In this document: piece by piece, positions 52,239 through 61,169 of the stretch
Numbering within the stretch: position 1 is the first letter of the stretch
Layout: each line of letters opens with the position of its first letter
Origin: Rhodoferax sp. BLA1
GTDB lineage: Bacteria > Pseudomonadota > Gammaproteobacteria > Burkholderiales > Burkholderiaceae_C
Reading direction: 5' to 3'
DNA: 64,000 bases
NCBI RefSeq assembly: GCF_013416775.1
Contig: NZ_SZVI01000001.1
Span: 62,001 to 126,000 of the forward strand
Made by a program: the position numbers and the translations under genes
Notes under the pieces: model-generated
What the model saw: the letters and a program-made list of their open reading frames with translations, nothing else
Told to the model about the DNA's origin: nothing
Databases searched by the model: none

Positions 52239-53642
52239 TCAGTTCAGTCGCAGCAACGCTTTCTGGAACGCGGCAGGCAGGGTCGCGTTGAGCCGGAAGT
52301 GCTGATCCGTGCTGAAGATCTGCATCTTTTGTAACCAAGCCTCGAACTCGGGCGCGGGTTGGAGCCCGAGCACCCGGCGCACATACAACGCGTCATGGAA
52401 CGAGGTGGTCTGGTAGTTGAGCATGATGTCGTCCGAGCCGGGAATGCCCATGACAAAGTTGCAACCGGCCACACCCAACAGGGTGAGTAACACGTCCATG
52501 TCGTTCTGGTCAGCCTCGGCGTGGTTGGTGTAACAGACATCACACCCCATCGGCAGGCCCAGCAGCTTGGCGCAAAAGTGGTCTTCGAGCCCGGCGCGCA
52601 TGATCTGTTTGCCGTCAAACAGATACTCCGGCCCGATGAAGCCGACCACGGTGTTGACCAGCAGCGGCTTGAAGTGGCGCGCCACCGCATAGGCACGCGC
52701 CTCGCAGGTTTGCTGGTCCAGCCCGTGGTGGGCGTTGGCCGACAGGGCGCTGCCCTGGCCGGTTTCGAAATACATCACGTTGTCACCGACCGTGCCACGC
52801 TGCAAGGACAAGGCGGCGCTGCGCGCCTCGGCCAGCAGGTCCAGGTTCACGCCAAAACTGCGGTTGGTGGCCTCGGTGCCACCAATCGACTGGAACACCA
52901 GGTCCACCGGCGCACCCCGGTTGATGGCCTCTATGGTGTTGGTCACATGCGTGAGCACGCAGGACTGGGTCGGAATCTGGTACTGCGCGATGATGTCGCT
53001 CATCATCGTCACCAGCTTGACGACTTGCGGCACGTTGTCGGTGGCCGGGTTGATGCCAATCACCGCGTCGCCGCTGCCGTACAGCAGGCCGTCGAGCAGG
53101 CTCGCGGCAATGCCGGTGGCATCGTCGGTCGGGTGATTCGGTTGCAGGCGCGTGGCCATGCGACCGGGCAGGCCGATGGTGTTGCGGAATTGGGTCACCA
53201 CGCGACATTTTTTGGCGACCAGGATCAGGTCCTGGTTGCGCATGATCTTGGAAACGGCCGCCGCCATTTCGGGCGTGATACCGGGGGCCAGCGCCGCCAG
53301 CACGGTGCTGTCGACCTCGTCGCCCAGCAGCCAGTTGCGGAAATCACCCACCGTCAGGTGACAGATCGGGGCAAAAGCCTGGGCGTCGTGGCTGTCAAAA
53401 ATCAGGCGGGTGATTTCATCGTCTTCATACGGCACCAGCGGCTCGTTCAGGAAGGTGCTGAGCGGCAGCTCGGCCAGAGCCATCTGGGCCACGACCCGCT
53501 CTTGTGCACTGCTGGCGGCCACACCGGCCAGCAGGTCGCCCGAGCGTGCTGGTGTGGCCTTGGCCATCAGGTCCTTCAAATCGCGAAAGCCGTAGGTTTT
53601 GGCTCCGACGATGTGGGTGTACTGATGGTTTTGCACGGTCAC
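52239..53642 (-). CDS. eutB: Ethanolamine ammonia-lyase large subunit EutB
   Basis: The 467-residue catalytic subunit of ethanolamine ammonia-lyase, a TIM-barrel that binds substrate and the upper face of adenosylcobalamin. Diagnostic blocks include FRDLKDLMAKATPARSGD, YGSGDAVIGINPATDN, VFQSIGGTEATNRSFGV, YFETGQGSALSANAHHG, FIGPEYLFDGKQI, CDVCYTNHAEADQNDMD and FVMGIPGSDDIMLNYQT. It starts four bases after the permease gene ends, so permease, eutB and eutC form one operon. Confidence 0.97.
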   Translation of the reverse strand: MTVQNHQYTHIVGAKTYGFRDLKDLMAKATPARSGDLLAGVAASSAQERVVAQMALAELPLSTFLNEPLVPYEDDEITRLIFDSHDAQAFAPICHLTVGDFRNWLLGDEVDSTVLAALAPGITPEMAAAVSKIMRNQDLILVAKKCRVVTQFRNTIGLPGRMATRLQPNHPTDDATGIAASLLDGLLYGSGDAVIGINPATDNVPQVVKLVTMMSDIIAQYQIPTQSCVLTHVTNTIEAINRGAPVDLVFQSIGGTEATNRSFGVNLDLLAEARSAALSLQRGTVGDNVMYFETGQGSALSANAHHGLDQQTCEARAYAVARHFKPLLVNTVVGFIGPEYLFDGKQIMRAGLEDHFCAKLLGLPMGCDVCYTNHAEADQNDMDVLLTLLGVAGCNFVMGIPGSDDIMLNYQTTSFHDALYVRRVLGLQPAPEFEAWLQKMQIFSTDQHFRLNATLPAAFQKALLRLN

Positions 53643-53646
53643 AAGC

Positions 53647-55050
53647 TCAGGTTGGATCTGCGGCCAGATTGTTCAGGGCGATGGCCTTGCTGCGGTGGTG
53701 GCTGGTCATCAGGAAATAGCCGTAACCGATGGCCAAAAAGCCCAGAAAAAGACCAAAAATCAAGGGGTTGTAATAAATCATTGTAGCCATGCACACCCCG
53801 GCGCCGACCAGCGCAAAGGCCGGGAAATACGGGTAAAACGGTGCCTTGAACGGGCGCACCATCTCAGGTGCGGTGCGGCGCAACTGGAACAGGCTCAGCA
53901 TGCTGATGATGTACATCAGGATCGCGCCAAACACCGACATGGTGACGATGTTGGCGGTCAGGGTGTTGCCACCAATCTTGATCAACTCGTCGCTGTAGAT
54001 GGCGGCAATCCCGATCACACCACCAGCCAAAATCGCGCGGTGGGGGGTCTTGAAACGCGGGTGCAACTTGGCAAAAAACGGCGGCAAATAACCTTCCCGT
54101 GACAAGGCGTAAATCTGGCGTGAATACCCCAGAATGATGCCGTGGAACGAGGCCACCAGACCAAACAGGCCGAGCCAAACCAGCATGTGCAACCAGCCGC
54201 TGTTCTCCCCCACAATCATTTTCATGGCCTGTGGCAGCGGGTCGTTGATGTTGGAGAGTTTGGTCCAGTCGCCAGCGCCACCGGCAAACACCATCACCCC
54301 AATGGCCAGCACCACCAGGGTCAGGATGCCCGCGATGTAAGCAATCGGAATCGAGCGCTTGGGGTCTTTGGCTTCTTCAGCGGCCATGGCCACCCCTTCA
54401 ATCGCCAGGAAGAACCAGATGGCAAACGGAATCGCGGCAAACATGCCGGGAATGGCGGCCAGGCTGAAGCCATCCTGCCCTGACCAGCCTCCCTTGGTGA
54501 AATTGGCCATCGAGAAGCCCGGCGACACCACACCCATAAACACCAGCAGCTCAAAAATGGCGAGCAGCGTCACCGCCAGTTCAAAGGTAGCGGCAATCTG
54601 GACACCAATGATGTTGAGCGTCATGAACACCACATACGCCCCGAGCGCCGCGAGTTTGGGGTCCAGCGCCGGAAACTGCACGTTCAGGTAAGCCCCAATC
54701 GCGAGCGAAATGGCAGGCGGCGCAAACACAAATTCGATCAGCGTGGCGGCACCGGCCAGGTAACCACCCACCGGGCCAAAAGCGCGTTTGCTGTAGGCAA
54801 ACGGACCACCAGCGTGCGGGATCGAGGTGGTCAGCTCGGTGAAACTGAAGATGAAGGTGGCGTACATCGCCGCGATGAACAGCGAGGTGACGGTGAAGCC
54901 CAGCGTACCGGCCGACGCCCAGCCAAAGCTCCAGCCAAAGTATTCACCAGAGATCACCAGGCCCACGGCGATGCCCCAGAGTTGCAGGGTGCTGAGCACC
55001 GGTTTGAGCACATGGGTGCCACTGTGGTGAGACGGGTCCAACGGATTCAT
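53647..55050 (-). CDS. eat: Ethanolamine permease (APC family)
   Basis: A 467-residue amino acid-polyamine-organocation transporter with about 12 membrane segments. VGLVISGEYFGWSFGWASAG near 32 is the substrate-binding first unwound helix of the Eat-type ethanolamine permeases. FTELTTSIPHAGGPFAYSKRAFGPVGGYLAG and AIEGVAMAAEEAKDPKRSIP are conserved family blocks. Being first in the operon with eutBC makes ethanolamine the likely substrate. It is divergent from the AraC-type regulator; their starts are about 205 bp apart. Confidence 0.93.
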   Translation of the reverse strand: MNPLDPSHHSGTHVLKPVLSTLQLWGIAVGLVISGEYFGWSFGWASAGTLGFTVTSLFIAAMYATFIFSFTELTTSIPHAGGPFAYSKRAFGPVGGYLAGAATLIEFVFAPPAISLAIGAYLNVQFPALDPKLAALGAYVVFMTLNIIGVQIAATFELAVTLLAIFELLVFMGVVSPGFSMANFTKGGWSGQDGFSLAAIPGMFAAIPFAIWFFLAIEGVAMAAEEAKDPKRSIPIAYIAGILTLVVLAIGVMVFAGGAGDWTKLSNINDPLPQAMKMIVGENSGWLHMLVWLGLFGLVASFHGIILGYSRQIYALSREGYLPPFFAKLHPRFKTPHRAILAGGVIGIAAIYSDELIKIGGNTLTANIVTMSVFGAILMYIISMLSLFQLRRTAPEMVRPFKAPFYPYFPAFALVGAGVCMATMIYYNPLIFGLFLGFLAIGYGYFLMTSHHRSKAIALNNLAADPT

Positions 55051-55256
55051 TTTTGGGGTACTCCTATCAGGTTCAAAGTGCTTGCAGGAAGAAGAAGGGT
55101 TTGGGCATGGGGTTTGCTTGTGGTGATCTTTATCCAGAGCGGTGTTCTGGCGTTATCGAAATTTGGCAAAGTTGCCTTGATGCACTTCACACGTCTTGCC
55201 AGCAGCGGTGCGCCGGGATGCCCCCCAACCATCCAACTCATGAGGACGCACACACC

Positions 55257-56246
55257 ATGGTTTCAGCCTCTTCCTGTGTGACCACCAGCCCCCTGGCCGC
55301 TGATGCGCCAATTGCGGGCAAAACGCACCAGATTCGCACCATCCAGGCTTTTGATGCCGACGAACACGCCCACAACCTGACCGACTGGGAGCAAAGTTAC
55401 GACCAGATCACGCCGGGCCACTTTCATGGCCGCCTGACCGAGCTGCAACTGCCCCAGATGCAGGTGTTTCGTGAGGACACCAGCCAGGCGGTACACCAGT
55501 CCTGCTGCGTCTGGCCCGACACCTTCTGGTTTGGCCTGCCGGTGCAGACGGGTCAGACCCGCATCAATGGCCGACTGGTCGGCCCACATAGCATCATGGT
55601 GCGCCCGGGCCACTGCGAGTTTGAGTTACAGACGCCGTCTGACTATGTCATCTACGGCATCGTCATGCGCCAGGACAACTTGCAGCATGCCGCCGAGCGG
55701 GGTGGCTGCTTGATCGACTGGGCAAAACTGGCCCAGGCCGAAGTGATGCAGGTGGCGCCCCACCCTCACCAGCGCCTGCTACAAAGGCTGGCCGGGCTGC
55801 TGCAGCACGACGGCCCCTACACGGACCCGGCCTGGCGCCAGCAGCTTCTGCTCAACGCGCTGCTGGCACTGCTGGACACAAGCAAGGTGGATCCCGCCGT
55901 CAGCAACAGCTTTCAGCGCCGCCAGCGCATCGTGGCCAAGGCGCGCGATCTGGTGCTGTCGCAACACGACCAGACGCTGACGGTGCCAGAGCTGTGTGAG
56001 CGCCTGTTTGTCAGCCGCCGCACCTTGCAATACTGCTTTGAGGATGTGCTGGGCATGAGCCCGATGCAGTACCTGCGCCTGGTCCGCCTCAACACCGCGC
56101 GCAGGAGGCTGCGGCAAAGCAGCGCCCAGCCCGTCAGCGTGCAAGACGTCGCGACCGATCTGGGCTTCTGGCATGTCAGCCAGTTCTCCTGTGATTACCG
56201 CAAACTCTTTGGGCAGACACCCTCGCAGTCACGGCAAATGCATTGA
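55257..56246 (+). CDS. AraC-family transcriptional regulator of ethanolamine genes (EutR-like)
   Basis: A 329-residue regulator starting at ATG 55257 with GAGGA 10 bases upstream; the frame is open for 68 codons further up but without support. The C-terminal AraC DNA-binding domain has two helix-turn-helix units, TVPELCERLFVSRRTLQYCFED and VQDVATDLGFWHVSQFSCDYRKLFGQTPSQ. The N-terminal half (about 25-210) is an effector domain like that of EutR-type regulators (MVRPGHCEFELQTPSDYVIYGI). Its divergent placement next to the permease-eutBC operon suggests it activates that operon in response to ethanolamine and/or cobalamin, by inference. Confidence 0.88.
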   Translation: MVSASSCVTTSPLAADAPIAGKTHQIRTIQAFDADEHAHNLTDWEQSYDQITPGHFHGRLTELQLPQMQVFREDTSQAVHQSCCVWPDTFWFGLPVQTGQTRINGRLVGPHSIMVRPGHCEFELQTPSDYVIYGIVMRQDNLQHAAERGGCLIDWAKLAQAEVMQVAPHPHQRLLQRLAGLLQHDGPYTDPAWRQQLLLNALLALLDTSKVDPAVSNSFQRRQRIVAKARDLVLSQHDQTLTVPELCERLFVSRRTLQYCFEDVLGMSPMQYLRLVRLNTARRRLRQSSAQPVSVQDVATDLGFWHVSQFSCDYRKLFGQTPSQSRQMH

Positions 56247-56300
56247 CCGGCACACCTGCCTACGTGATGGTCGGGGGCCAAACACACGCGGGATAATCGC

Positions 56301-56870
56301 GTGATGCAGATCACCCCGGATGACACCCTGGATAGCGCCGCGCCGCGTGCACCCGTGGCCCCCAGCGCGCGCTTCATGATGGCGCACCCGGCCCATGTGC
56401 TGGCATTGGGTTTTGGCTCGGGGTTAAGTCCCAAGGCGCCCGGTACCGCGGGCACGCTGTGGGCCTGGCTCAGTTTTGCGCTGCTGCACAACCGCTTGTC
56501 CGACCCGCAATGGGGCCTGCTGATTGGCCTGGGGCTTCTGGTGGGCTGGTGGGCCTGCAGCGTGACCGCGCGCAACATGCGGGTGCTGGACCCTGGCAGC
56601 ATCGTCTGGGACGAGGTGGTCGCTTTCTGGCTGGTGCTGTGGCTGGCCAGCCCGATGGGCTGGTGGGCGCAAGTGGCGGCGTTTGCACTGTTCCGATTCT
56701 TTGATGCGGTCAAACCCGGCCCGGTGGCCTGGGCCGACCAGCTTTTTCATGACGTGGACCCAGCCACCGACCCGGGCGCCTGGCGCAAAGCCGGCTGGGG
56801 CATCATGCTCGACGATCTGGTGGCGGCCTGTTGCACGCTGCTGGTGATTGCGCTGTGGCGGGTGTGGTGA
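56301..56870 (+). CDS. pgpA: Phosphatidylglycerophosphatase A
   Basis: A 189-residue (or 188 from ATG 56304) inner-membrane phosphatase that makes phosphatidylglycerol from its phosphate. LALGFGSGLSPKAPGTAGTLWA is the family's N-terminal signature and VWDEVVAFWLVLW, FRFFDAVKPGPVAWAD, and GIMLDDLVA complete it, with three or four membrane segments. Its stop overlaps the start of pncC (TGATG). The same gene neighbourhood (pgpA with a CinA C-terminal protein) is common in betaproteobacteria. Confidence 0.95.
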   Translation: MMQITPDDTLDSAAPRAPVAPSARFMMAHPAHVLALGFGSGLSPKAPGTAGTLWAWLSFALLHNRLSDPQWGLLIGLGLLVGWWACSVTARNMRVLDPGSIVWDEVVAFWLVLWLASPMGWWAQVAAFALFRFFDAVKPGPVAWADQLFHDVDPATDPGAWRKAGWGIMLDDLVAACCTLLVIALWRVW

Positions 56871-57373
56871 TGTCTGAATCACTCTTAAATCAAGAGCTAT
56901 CGACCAAGCATTTATGCGGGATAGTGGCTGATTTGTTATCCAAGAAGCAGTGGATGCTGGCCACCGCCGAGAGCTGCACCGGTGGCTTGATTGCCGCTGC
57001 CTGCACCGACCTGGCGGGCTCCAGCCTGTGGTTTGAACGCGGTTTTGTGACCTACTCCAATGCCGCCAAAACCGAGCTGCTGGCTGTGCCGACCGAGCTG
57101 ATTGCGCAACACGGCGCGGTCAGTGAACCCGTGGCGCGTGCCATGGCCAGTGGTGCGCTGGCCCATTCACACGCCCAGGTGGCGGTGGCCGTGACCGGTG
57201 TGGCCGGGCCCAGTGGTGGCAGTGCCGACAAACCGGTCGGCACCGTGTGGTTTGGCTGGGCCACACCCACCGGGCTGTTCAGTGAGTGCCAACACTTTGC
57301 CGGTGACCGCGCCGCCGTGCGTGCCGCCACGGTGCAGCATGCGCTGACCCGGCTGCTGGCGCTGCTGACGTGA
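56870..57373 (+). CDS. pncC: Nicotinamide-nucleotide amidase PncC (CinA C-terminal domain)
   Basis: A 167-residue stand-alone CinA C-terminal domain that deamidates nicotinamide mononucleotide, salvaging it for NAD. TAESCTGGLIAAACTDLAGSS, FERGFVTYSNAAKTELL, HGAVSEPVARAMASGAL and TGVAGPSGGSADKPVGTVW are diagnostic, including the catalytic Ser and Tyr. The first 25 codons (AGAGCTATCGACC ... GGATAGTGGCTGATTTG) resemble the interspersed repeat and encode an N-terminus a little longer than in Escherichia coli. Confidence 0.95.
   Translation: MSESLLNQELSTKHLCGIVADLLSKKQWMLATAESCTGGLIAAACTDLAGSSLWFERGFVTYSNAAKTELLAVPTELIAQHGAVSEPVARAMASGALAHSHAQVAVAVTGVAGPSGGSADKPVGTVWFGWATPTGLFSECQHFAGDRAAVRAATVQHALTRLLALLT
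56888..56938 (+). repeat. Possible diverged copy of the interspersed repeat at the start of pncC
   Basis: AGAGCTATCGACCAAGCATT then TATGCGGGATAGTGGCTGAT: the outer AGCTATC and GG(A/C)TAGTGGC.GATTT positions fit the family, but the inner arms no longer pair well. Reported only as possible. Confidence 0.35.
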
Positions 57374-57422
57374 CATCTCCAAGCCTGCCAACTGCTATCC
57401 TCTCTTTTTTCGGGAACCTGAT

Positions 57423-58115
57423 ATGACACCCCTCAAAACCCTGGCTCTGACCGTCTTGCTGGCGACCACTTCTCTGACTAGCGCCTGGGCCGCTGGACCC
57501 AGTCCCGCGCCCGCCAGCGGCGTGTTGAGCGGCGAGGTGCTGGAGGTCAAAGATGTCGAGGCCTACACCTACCTGCGCCTCAAAACCAAAGACGGCGAAA
57601 CCTGGGCTGCCGTGGGCAAAACCGCTGTCAAAAAAGGCACACAGGTCAGCATCGAGAACCCGATGGTGATGGACAACTTTGAGAGCAAGTCGCTCAAAAA
57701 GACCTTCAAGACCATTGTCTTTGGCTCTCTGGCCGGTGCCCCCGGCGCCATGCACATGGCCGCGCCCAAACCGGTGGACCTGGGCCCGATCAAGGTCGCC
57801 AAGGCCAGCGGCGCCAATGCCCGCACCGTGGCCGAGGTGGTGGCGCAGGCCAAGACCCTCAAGGACAAACCGGTCACGATCAGTGGCAAAGTGGTCAAGT
57901 TCAACCCAGAGATCATGGGTAAAAACTGGATTCACCTGCAAGACGGCTCGGGCAGCGCCGCCACCCAAAACAACGACATCCTGGTGACCAGCAGCGCCAC
58001 AACCAAGGTCGGCGATGTAATCACCGTCACAGGTGTGGTGCGCACCGACAAGGATTTCACCGCAGGTTACAGCTACAAGGTGATGGTGGAAGACGCGACG
58101 CTGGTGAAACCTTGA
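57423..58115 (+). CDS. Exported OB-fold-like protein of unknown function
   Basis: A 230-residue protein with a signal peptide (LALTVLLATTSLTSAWA). The mature part has two OB-like halves. The first (SGEVLEVKDVEAYTYLRLKTKDGETWAAVGKTAVKKG) resembles the GW/NrfJ-type nucleotide-binding-like domain. The second (VTISGKVVKFNPEIMGKNWIHLQDGSG and GDVITVTGVVRTDKDFTAGYSYKVMVEDATL) is a fuller OB fold. A region AAPKPVDLGPIKVAKASGANARTVAEV links them. No function is assigned; it follows pncC by 49 bp. Confidence 0.75.
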   Translation: MTPLKTLALTVLLATTSLTSAWAAGPSPAPASGVLSGEVLEVKDVEAYTYLRLKTKDGETWAAVGKTAVKKGTQVSIENPMVMDNFESKSLKKTFKTIVFGSLAGAPGAMHMAAPKPVDLGPIKVAKASGANARTVAEVVAQAKTLKDKPVTISGKVVKFNPEIMGKNWIHLQDGSGSAATQNNDILVTSSATTKVGDVITVTGVVRTDKDFTAGYSYKVMVEDATLVKP

Positions 58116-58117
58116 TT

Positions 58118-58172
58118 GCTATATTTATAGCAGCTATTAGCCCTTCAAACACGAGGGCTACAGGGTGATTTT
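58118..58172 (+). repeat. Interspersed palindromic repeat, copy downstream of the OB-fold gene
   Basis: TTATAGCAGCTATTAGCCCT then TCAAACACGAGGGCTACAGG, followed by GTGATTTT. Arms AGCCCT/AGGGCT are intact, starting a few bases after the stop codon. Confidence 0.8.
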
Positions 58173-58208
58173 CCATATATCTTCCGGACAAACAAGCCGC
58201 GCCAACAC

Positions 58209-58805
58209 ATGGATTTTGTAAGCGGTTTTGCCACCGGTCTGGCGCTGATTGTGGCCATCGGTTCCCAGAATGCCTATGTGCTGCGCTGCGGCATCCGGCG
58301 CCAGCATGTGCTCGCGCTGGTGCTGTTTTGTGCGCTGTCGGATGCGCTGCTGATCGTTGCCGGTATTGGTGGCGCCGGGGTGCTGATTCGCGGCAACACG
58401 CTGCTGATGGACGGGGCGCGGTATGGCGGCGCGTTGTTTCTGGCCAGTTATGGGCTGCTCGCGGCACGGCGTAGCTGGTTAGGCAGCCAGATGCACCTGG
58501 ACAACGCCGCGCCAGTGACGCTGGCCACCGCGCTGCTGGCCTGTTTTGGCTTCACCTTTTTGAACCCGCATGTGTACCTCGACACCGTGGTGCTACTCGG
58601 TGCGATTGCCAACCAGCGGCCCGACCCCGGACGTTGGTTATTTGGCTTTGGAGCCACCACAGCCAGCTTCTGCTGGTTTGCCGCGCTGGGTTTTGGCGCA
58701 CGTTATCTGGCGCCGCTGTTCCAGACCACGCTGGCCTGGCGCGTGCTCGACGGCCTGATTGCGCTGGTGATGTTCACGCTGGCGCTGACGCTGTTGCTTG
58801 GGTAA
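58209..58805 (+). CDS. LysE/ArgO family amino acid exporter
   Basis: A 198-residue membrane protein with five or six hydrophobic segments. It has the LysE/ArgO N-terminal signature GLALIVAIGSQNAYVLRCGIRRQHVL, ALSDALLIVAGIGGAG, and FTFLNPHVYLDTVVLLGAI with the conserved NPHVYLDT. The family exports lysine or arginine and is often controlled by a LysG/ArgP regulator; none is adjacent. Substrate preference (basic amino acids) is inferred from the subfamily signature. Confidence 0.9.
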   Translation: MDFVSGFATGLALIVAIGSQNAYVLRCGIRRQHVLALVLFCALSDALLIVAGIGGAGVLIRGNTLLMDGARYGGALFLASYGLLAARRSWLGSQMHLDNAAPVTLATALLACFGFTFLNPHVYLDTVVLLGAIANQRPDPGRWLFGFGATTASFCWFAALGFGARYLAPLFQTTLAWRVLDGLIALVMFTLALTLLLG

Positions 58806-58808
58806 AGC

Positions 58809-60875
58809 TCAGGCCGCCTGCACATCCACCAGACAGTCGTAAAAGGTCGGCGCGTTGCCCAGGTCGGTGAGCGCCTGGCTGGTGAGCTGGTTAACGTTGT
58901 GGCCATCGAGCCCGAACTTGCGCCACCAGACGCCCAGGCCCACCACCACACCGGGGCGCGCACGCGCGTTCAAGCTGAGCCGACAGCGGTGTTCACCGCG
59001 TGTATTGAAAACCCGCACCAGCGCGCCGTCTTGCAGCTGGCGCTCGGCGGCATCGGCTGGGTGCATTTCCAGCAGCGGTTCACCTTCACTTTGGCGCAGG
59101 CTGGTCACGTTGACAAAGCTGGAGTTCAGGAAGTTGCGCGCCGGTGGCGAGATCATCGCCAGCGGGTAAGTTTGTGAACTGCCCGCCGACTCGTGGTTGG
59201 GCACATGGTCAGGCAAACCGTCCAGGCCCTGGTCGGCCAGACGCTGGCTGAAAAACTCACATTGGCCTGAAGGCGTCGGAAAACCGCCCTGGGCAAACGG
59301 CGCCTCAGGCATAGGCAAGGTGGCAAAACCCTGGTCCAGCAAAGTGTTGAAGTCCACCTTGTCGCCATAGGCCTGACGGCACAGTTCCTCGTCGCTGTCG
59401 TTAAAACACGGCTCAGTGAAACCCATACGACGGCTGAGTTCGCGAAAGATCTGGGTGTTGGGCCAGGCCTGGCCGACTGTCGCAATCGCCGGGCGGTTCA
59501 GCAGTGCGTCGGTATGGCCGTAGGCGGAATGCACGTCCCAGTGTTCGAGCTGGGTGGTGGCGGGCAAGACGTAGTCGGCGTAGTCGGCGGTGTCGGTCTG
59601 GAAGTGCTCCAGCACCACGGTGAACAAGTCCTCGCGCGCAAAACCGGCCACCACCTTGGCAGAGTCCGGCGCAATCGCCACCGGGTTGCTGTTGTAGACG
59701 ATCAGCGCCTCCACCGCCGAGCCAAATGCCGGGCTGGCCGGGCGCAACAAATCGTTGCCGATGGTCGCCATGTTGATGGTGCGTGACGGGCGCCCGCCAC
59801 GCAGGTCGGGGCGCTCCAGCACCATGCGCTGCACCGGGAAAGCCCCCGAGTTGCTAAGCAAAACACCCCCGGCGCGGTGCCGCCAGGCACCAATCAGCGC
59901 GGGCAACAGGGCAATCAGGCGCACCGCATTGCCACCACCGTGCACCCGCTGCAGGCCGTAGTTCATACGGATGGCAGCAGCCTGGTCGCTGTTGGCAAAC
60001 GCGCCGTAGTCCCGCGCCAGCGATTCGATTTGTGATGCCTCAATGCCACACACCGCTGCGGCACGCTCGGGCGGCCACTCTAGGGCGCGCTCGCGCATCT
60101 GTTCCCAGCCCAGGGTGTAACGCGCCAGGTAGTCGTGGTCGAGCCAGTCGTGAACAATCAGCTGCTGCATGATCGATAGCGCCAAAGCCCCGTCTGTTCC
60201 GGGCAAGAGGGCAATATGTTCATGACATTTGTCGGCGGTTTCACTCTTGCGCGGGTCGATGCAGATGAGCTTGGCGCCATCACGTTTGGCTTGGCTGGCG
60301 TAGCGCCAGAAATGCAAGTTGCTGGTGATCGAGTTGCTGCCCCAGATCAGGATCAGTTTGGACTCGGCAAAAAACTCAACCCGCATGCCGACCTTGCCAC
60401 CCAGCGTGTGCACCAGCCCGACACCACCGGCCGCGGCGCAGATGGTGCGCTCCAGTTGAGACGCGCCCAGCTTGTTGAAAAAGCGCCCGGCGATGCTCTC
60501 GCCCTGCACCAGGCCCATGGTGCCCGCGTAGCTGTAGGGCAGGATGGCCTGCGGGTCACGCGCCGCAATGGCTTTGAGGCGCGCCGCGATGTCGTCCAGC
60601 GCCTCATCCCAGCTCACCGGCGCAAACTGGCCCGAGCCTTTGGGACCGGTCCGCTTCATCGGCTGCAGCAGGCGCTCCGGGTGGTAGGTACGTTCGGTGT
60701 AACGCGACACCTTGGTGCACAGGCTGCCGCCGGTGTGCGGGTGCGCCGGGTTACCCTGCACCTTGATCGCCACACCGTTTTCCACCGTGGTCAGCAGGGA
60801 GCAGGTGTCGGGGCAATCGTGGGGGCAGGCGCCTCTGACTTGGAAGGAATGGGGGGCGGTGGTGCTATGGGGCAT
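58809..60875 (-). CDS. Molybdopterin oxidoreductase, DMSO reductase family
   Basis: A 688-residue cytoplasmic molybdoenzyme with no Tat signal. The N-terminal 4Fe-4S site is CPHDCPDTC (Cys17, 21, 25) plus the fourth Cys in GGSLCTKVSRY. FAPVSWDEALDDIAARL, AGTMGLVQGESIAGRFF and IWGSNSITSNLHFWRY continue the family pattern. The position of the usual Mo-ligand residue is within AAGGVGLV-type sequence and not identified with certainty. The C-terminal molybdopterin-dinucleotide domain is complete (LLEMHPADAAERQLQDGALVRV). The substrate is unknown; FdhA-like and assimilatory-type enzymes are possible. Two long hairpins lie upstream. Confidence 0.88.
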   Translation of the reverse strand: MPHSTTAPHSFQVRGACPHDCPDTCSLLTTVENGVAIKVQGNPAHPHTGGSLCTKVSRYTERTYHPERLLQPMKRTGPKGSGQFAPVSWDEALDDIAARLKAIAARDPQAILPYSYAGTMGLVQGESIAGRFFNKLGASQLERTICAAAGGVGLVHTLGGKVGMRVEFFAESKLILIWGSNSITSNLHFWRYASQAKRDGAKLICIDPRKSETADKCHEHIALLPGTDGALALSIMQQLIVHDWLDHDYLARYTLGWEQMRERALEWPPERAAAVCGIEASQIESLARDYGAFANSDQAAAIRMNYGLQRVHGGGNAVRLIALLPALIGAWRHRAGGVLLSNSGAFPVQRMVLERPDLRGGRPSRTINMATIGNDLLRPASPAFGSAVEALIVYNSNPVAIAPDSAKVVAGFAREDLFTVVLEHFQTDTADYADYVLPATTQLEHWDVHSAYGHTDALLNRPAIATVGQAWPNTQIFRELSRRMGFTEPCFNDSDEELCRQAYGDKVDFNTLLDQGFATLPMPEAPFAQGGFPTPSGQCEFFSQRLADQGLDGLPDHVPNHESAGSSQTYPLAMISPPARNFLNSSFVNVTSLRQSEGEPLLEMHPADAAERQLQDGALVRVFNTRGEHRCRLSLNARARPGVVVGLGVWWRKFGLDGHNVNQLTSQALTDLGNAPTFYDCLVDVQAA

Positions 60876-60974
60876 GGCGGGTTTCTGAATGCGAAATGGG
60901 TGAAAGAGCATATCCGGCTTTGGATACGTCTCTTGCGAAAAGGGTAGCTTTCGGCCCAGCGCGTGCGGCGACGG

Positions 60975-61056
60975 GTGGCATGGAGGCAGACCGGGCCGGG
61001 CGCCTCATACTGGGGTACCAGAAATCGGCGCCCAGCCCGGTCCGCCCCCATGCTGC
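60975..61056 (-). other. Long hairpin with conserved 22-nt loop, element 1
   Basis: Arms 60985-61004 and 61027-61046 pair over 20 bp with two mismatches, which become G-U pairs if the minus strand is transcribed. Weaker pairing extends out to 60975/61056. The 22-nt loop (61005-61026) is, on the minus strand, identical to the loop of element 2; it begins GATTTCTGGTACCCC and contains the near-palindrome CTGGTACCCCAG. Confidence 0.75.
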
Positions 61057-61169
61057 AAACGTTGGTGGTGTGCAAAAGGCTGCAAGACCATACTGGAGGC
61101 AACACGGGCGCGATATGGACTCTGTGGTTGTCTGTATTTCCAGATCGGCGCTCACAAGCCGCAGTTCAA

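Noticed and set aside
52521-53786. 421-residue plus-strand frame opposite eutB
   Set aside because: EutB is one of the most strongly conserved proteins in the window; the opposite frame is a shadow.
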